Positions 6,138 to 6,966 of a stretch of DNA of 6,966 bases are shown here, piece by piece (positions within the stretch are counted from its first letter, which is position 1; every line of letters begins with the position of its first letter). This DNA is from Ruminococcaceae bacterium UBA5905 (lineage in GTDB: Bacteria > Bacillota > Clostridia > Oscillospirales > Acutalibacteraceae), in contig DJEF01000003.1 of NCBI GenBank assembly GCA_002431285.1, positions 1 through 6,966 of the forward strand, read 5' to 3'. Made by a program: the position numbers and the translations under genes. The notes below the pieces were generated by a model. It worked only from the letters and a program-made list of their open reading frames with translations, was not told the DNA's origin and did no database searches.

Positions 6138-6629
6138 ATGCGCAACACCACACTATGTTACATTCACAACGACCGGGGCGAAACACTGCTGCTCCATCGG
6201 GTGAAGAAGCAGAACGACCTGAATCGCGACAAGTGGATCGGCGTCGGCGGTAAATTCGAGGATAAGGAAAGCCCGGAGGAATGTCTGCTGCGGGAGGTGC
6301 GGGAGGAGACCGGACTGACCCTCACCCGCTATCGCTGCCGAGGCATTGTCACTTTTGTATCGGCGGTGTACGAGACGGAATATATGCATCTCTTCACCGC
6401 CGACGGATTCACCGGTGCGCTGACCGACTGCGACGAGGGCACGCTGGAATGGGTGCCGGATGCGCAGGTGGCGGCGCTGCCCACATGGGCAGGGGATCGC
6501 ATCTTTTTGCAGCTGCTGGAGCAGGATGCCTCGTTTTTCTCTCTCAAGCTGGAGTACGATGCCGCCGACACCCTTCTACGGGCGGTATTAGAGGGGGAAG
6601 AACTGGATGTAAGCGCTTACAACGCGTAA
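6138..6629 (+). CDS. Nudix hydrolase, MutT/8-oxo-dGTP diphosphatase-like
   Basis: Nudix enzymes cleave nucleoside diphosphates linked to another group; this subtype is usually annotated as an 8-oxo-dGTP pyrophosphohydrolase that cleans the nucleotide pool. The 163-residue product carries a complete Nudix box: Gly38, Glu44, Arg52-Glu53, Glu56-Glu57 and Gly59 fit GX5EX7REUXEEXGU. Preceding it, MRNTTLCYI, LLLHRVKKQNDLN and KWIGVGGKFE are typical of Gram-positive MutT-like proteins. Start choice: AAGGAG at 6121-6126 precedes GTG 6126, ATG 6129 and ATG 6138, all in frame. The first overlaps the ribosome site and the second is only 2 bases away. ATG 6138 (11 bases) gives the familiar MRNTTLCYI start and is preferred. 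The gene stands alone and has no clear terminator. Its last codons contain the cre-like palindrome at 6608-6621. Substrate cannot be fixed from sequence alone. Confidence 0.92.
   Translation: MRNTTLCYIHNDRGETLLLHRVKKQNDLNRDKWIGVGGKFEDKESPEECLLREVREETGLTLTRYRCRGIVTFVSAVYETEYMHLFTADGFTGALTDCDEGTLEWVPDAQVAALPTWAGDRIFLQLLEQDASFFSLKLEYDAADTLLRAVLEGEELDVSAYNA
6608..6621. promoter_or_regulatory. Perfect palindromic cre-like site (CcpA/LacI-family operator)
   Basis: TGTAAGCGCTTACA is a perfect 14-bp palindrome that meets the catabolite-responsive element consensus TGWAANCGNTNWCA at every position. It lies inside the last codons of the Nudix gene (Val-Ser-Ala-Tyr-Asn), ending 6 bases before the TAA, and about 280 bases upstream of the reductase gene start. 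In Firmicutes CcpA-HPr(Ser-P) binds such sites. Which gene it controls is not shown. It is a zero-loop palindrome with no T-run right after it, so it is not a terminator. Confidence 0.65.
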
Positions 6630-6749
6630 ATCTCTGCTTTTTCGGCGTACCCCGGTAACTCCAGGTGGACGCGGCCTTGAAGTTACGGTGCGATTCCAGT
6701 ATAGAGGATTCCGCAAAATTTGTCAACCCTGCCCGATACCGGCGAAACC

Positions 6750-6777
6750 GGTGAAAAATCACTGGTGAAAAATCACC
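6750..6777. repeat. Two tandem 14-bp palindromes
   Basis: GGTGAAAAATCACT (6750-6763) is followed directly by GGTGAAAAATCACC (6764-6777). Each is a GGTGA-AAAA-TCACC type palindrome, perfect in the second copy and one base off in the first. Flanking bases extend the symmetry: ACCGG-CGAAA-CCGGT at 6738-6752 on the left, and CGGC/GCCG around an A-rich stretch (6777-6793) on the right. The cluster sits about 50 bases upstream of the -35 box for the reductase gene and looks like a cooperative operator. In the rest of the 6630-6902 gap there is a weaker inverted repeat, GTAACT (6655-6660) with AGTTAC (6681-6686). Confidence 0.6.
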
Positions 6778-6829
6778 GGCAAAAAATTCGCCGTTGGGTG
6801 GGAATTTTGACGATTTTTGTCGGCAGTTC

Positions 6830-6858
6830 TTGACGGAAAGGGCGCTTTAGGGTATGTA
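6830..6858 (+). promoter_or_regulatory. Possible promoter for the reductase gene
   Basis: TTGACG at 6830-6835 (5/6 of the -35 consensus), a 17-base spacer, and TATGTA at 6853-6858 (weak -10). A nine-base direct repeat, AGTGYAGGT at 6858-6866 and 6871-6879, lies just downstream where transcription would begin. Another TTGACG occurs at 6807-6812 without a partner -10. Confidence 0.4.
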
Positions 6859-6902
6859 GTGTAGGTATACAGTGCAGGTGAAATAGTAAAGGAGCGATGT
6901 GT

Positions 6903-6966
6903 ATGAATGCTTTTCCGGAGATGCGGCGTAAATTCGGCTTTGGCTGTATGCGGCTGCCTATGCAGG
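6903..6966 (+). CDS. Aldo/keto reductase-like protein, N-terminus only
   Basis: The frame from ATG 6903 runs open to the window edge and encodes 21 residues, including RRKFGFGCMRLPM. The phrase GFGCMRLP is typical of the first strand of NAD(P)H-dependent aldo/keto reductases of anaerobic Firmicutes. AAAGGAG at 6888-6894 lies 8 bases upstream of this ATG; an in-frame ATG at 6897 is too close to it to be the start. With so few residues, the family assignment is tentative and the substrate unknown. The palindromes at 6750-6777 and the cre-like site at 6608-6621 are upstream and may control it. Confidence 0.6.
   Translation, partial: MNAFPEMRRKFGFGCMRLPMQ

Noticed and set aside
6544..6762. Minus-strand 72-residue open frame across the Nudix end and intergenic region
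   Set aside because: No ribosome site, no recognisable domain, and it crosses the Nudix coding end and operator-like repeats.

Overview
The window reads as a chromosomal segment of a moderately GC-rich Gram-positive anaerobe, most likely a Clostridia member of the Oscillospiraceae/Ruminococcaceae type. This rests on the protein flavours (YkpA-like ABC-F, Bacillus-type AnsA, two-RCK TrkA with TrkH), the AAAGGAG-type ribosome binding sites, a CcpA-type operator and GC-rich codon use. The placement is by recognition, not by a search.

Layout, left to right. (1) The 3' part of an ABC-F ATPase gene, cut by the left edge, ends in a strong hairpin. (2) Only 53 bases later begins an L-asparaginase gene (ansA). 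(3) After 148 bases carrying an inverted repeat and a good sigma-70-type promoter comes a potassium uptake operon, trkA-trkH: a cytoplasmic NAD-binding gating subunit and its membrane channel subunit, 38 bases apart. (4) Just past trkH is a 16-bp hairpin whose T-tract lies on the minus strand, then a GC-rich tandem repeat array of about 158-bp units (two full, one truncated) that fills the gap up to the stop codon of a convergent gene. (5) That minus-strand gene encodes a small protein with two membrane segments, a short coiled coil and a C-terminal four-cysteine zinc ribbon, of unknown function. (6) A divergent intergenic region with two hairpins leads to a plus-strand Nudix hydrolase gene. 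(7) The last codons of that gene contain a perfect 14-bp palindrome matching the CcpA cre consensus. It is followed by 273 bases with tandem palindromes and a promoter in front of the first codons of an aldo/keto reductase-like gene cut by the right edge.

Most genes are ordinary housekeeping and transport genes. trkA and trkH form one functional unit; the others show no clear joint pathway. I see no defence system, transposase, integrase, CRISPR array or biosynthetic cluster. The least explained parts are the noncoding ones: the tandem repeat array, whose copies differ by pair-preserving changes in one hairpin, and the operator-like palindromes in front of the reductase gene.
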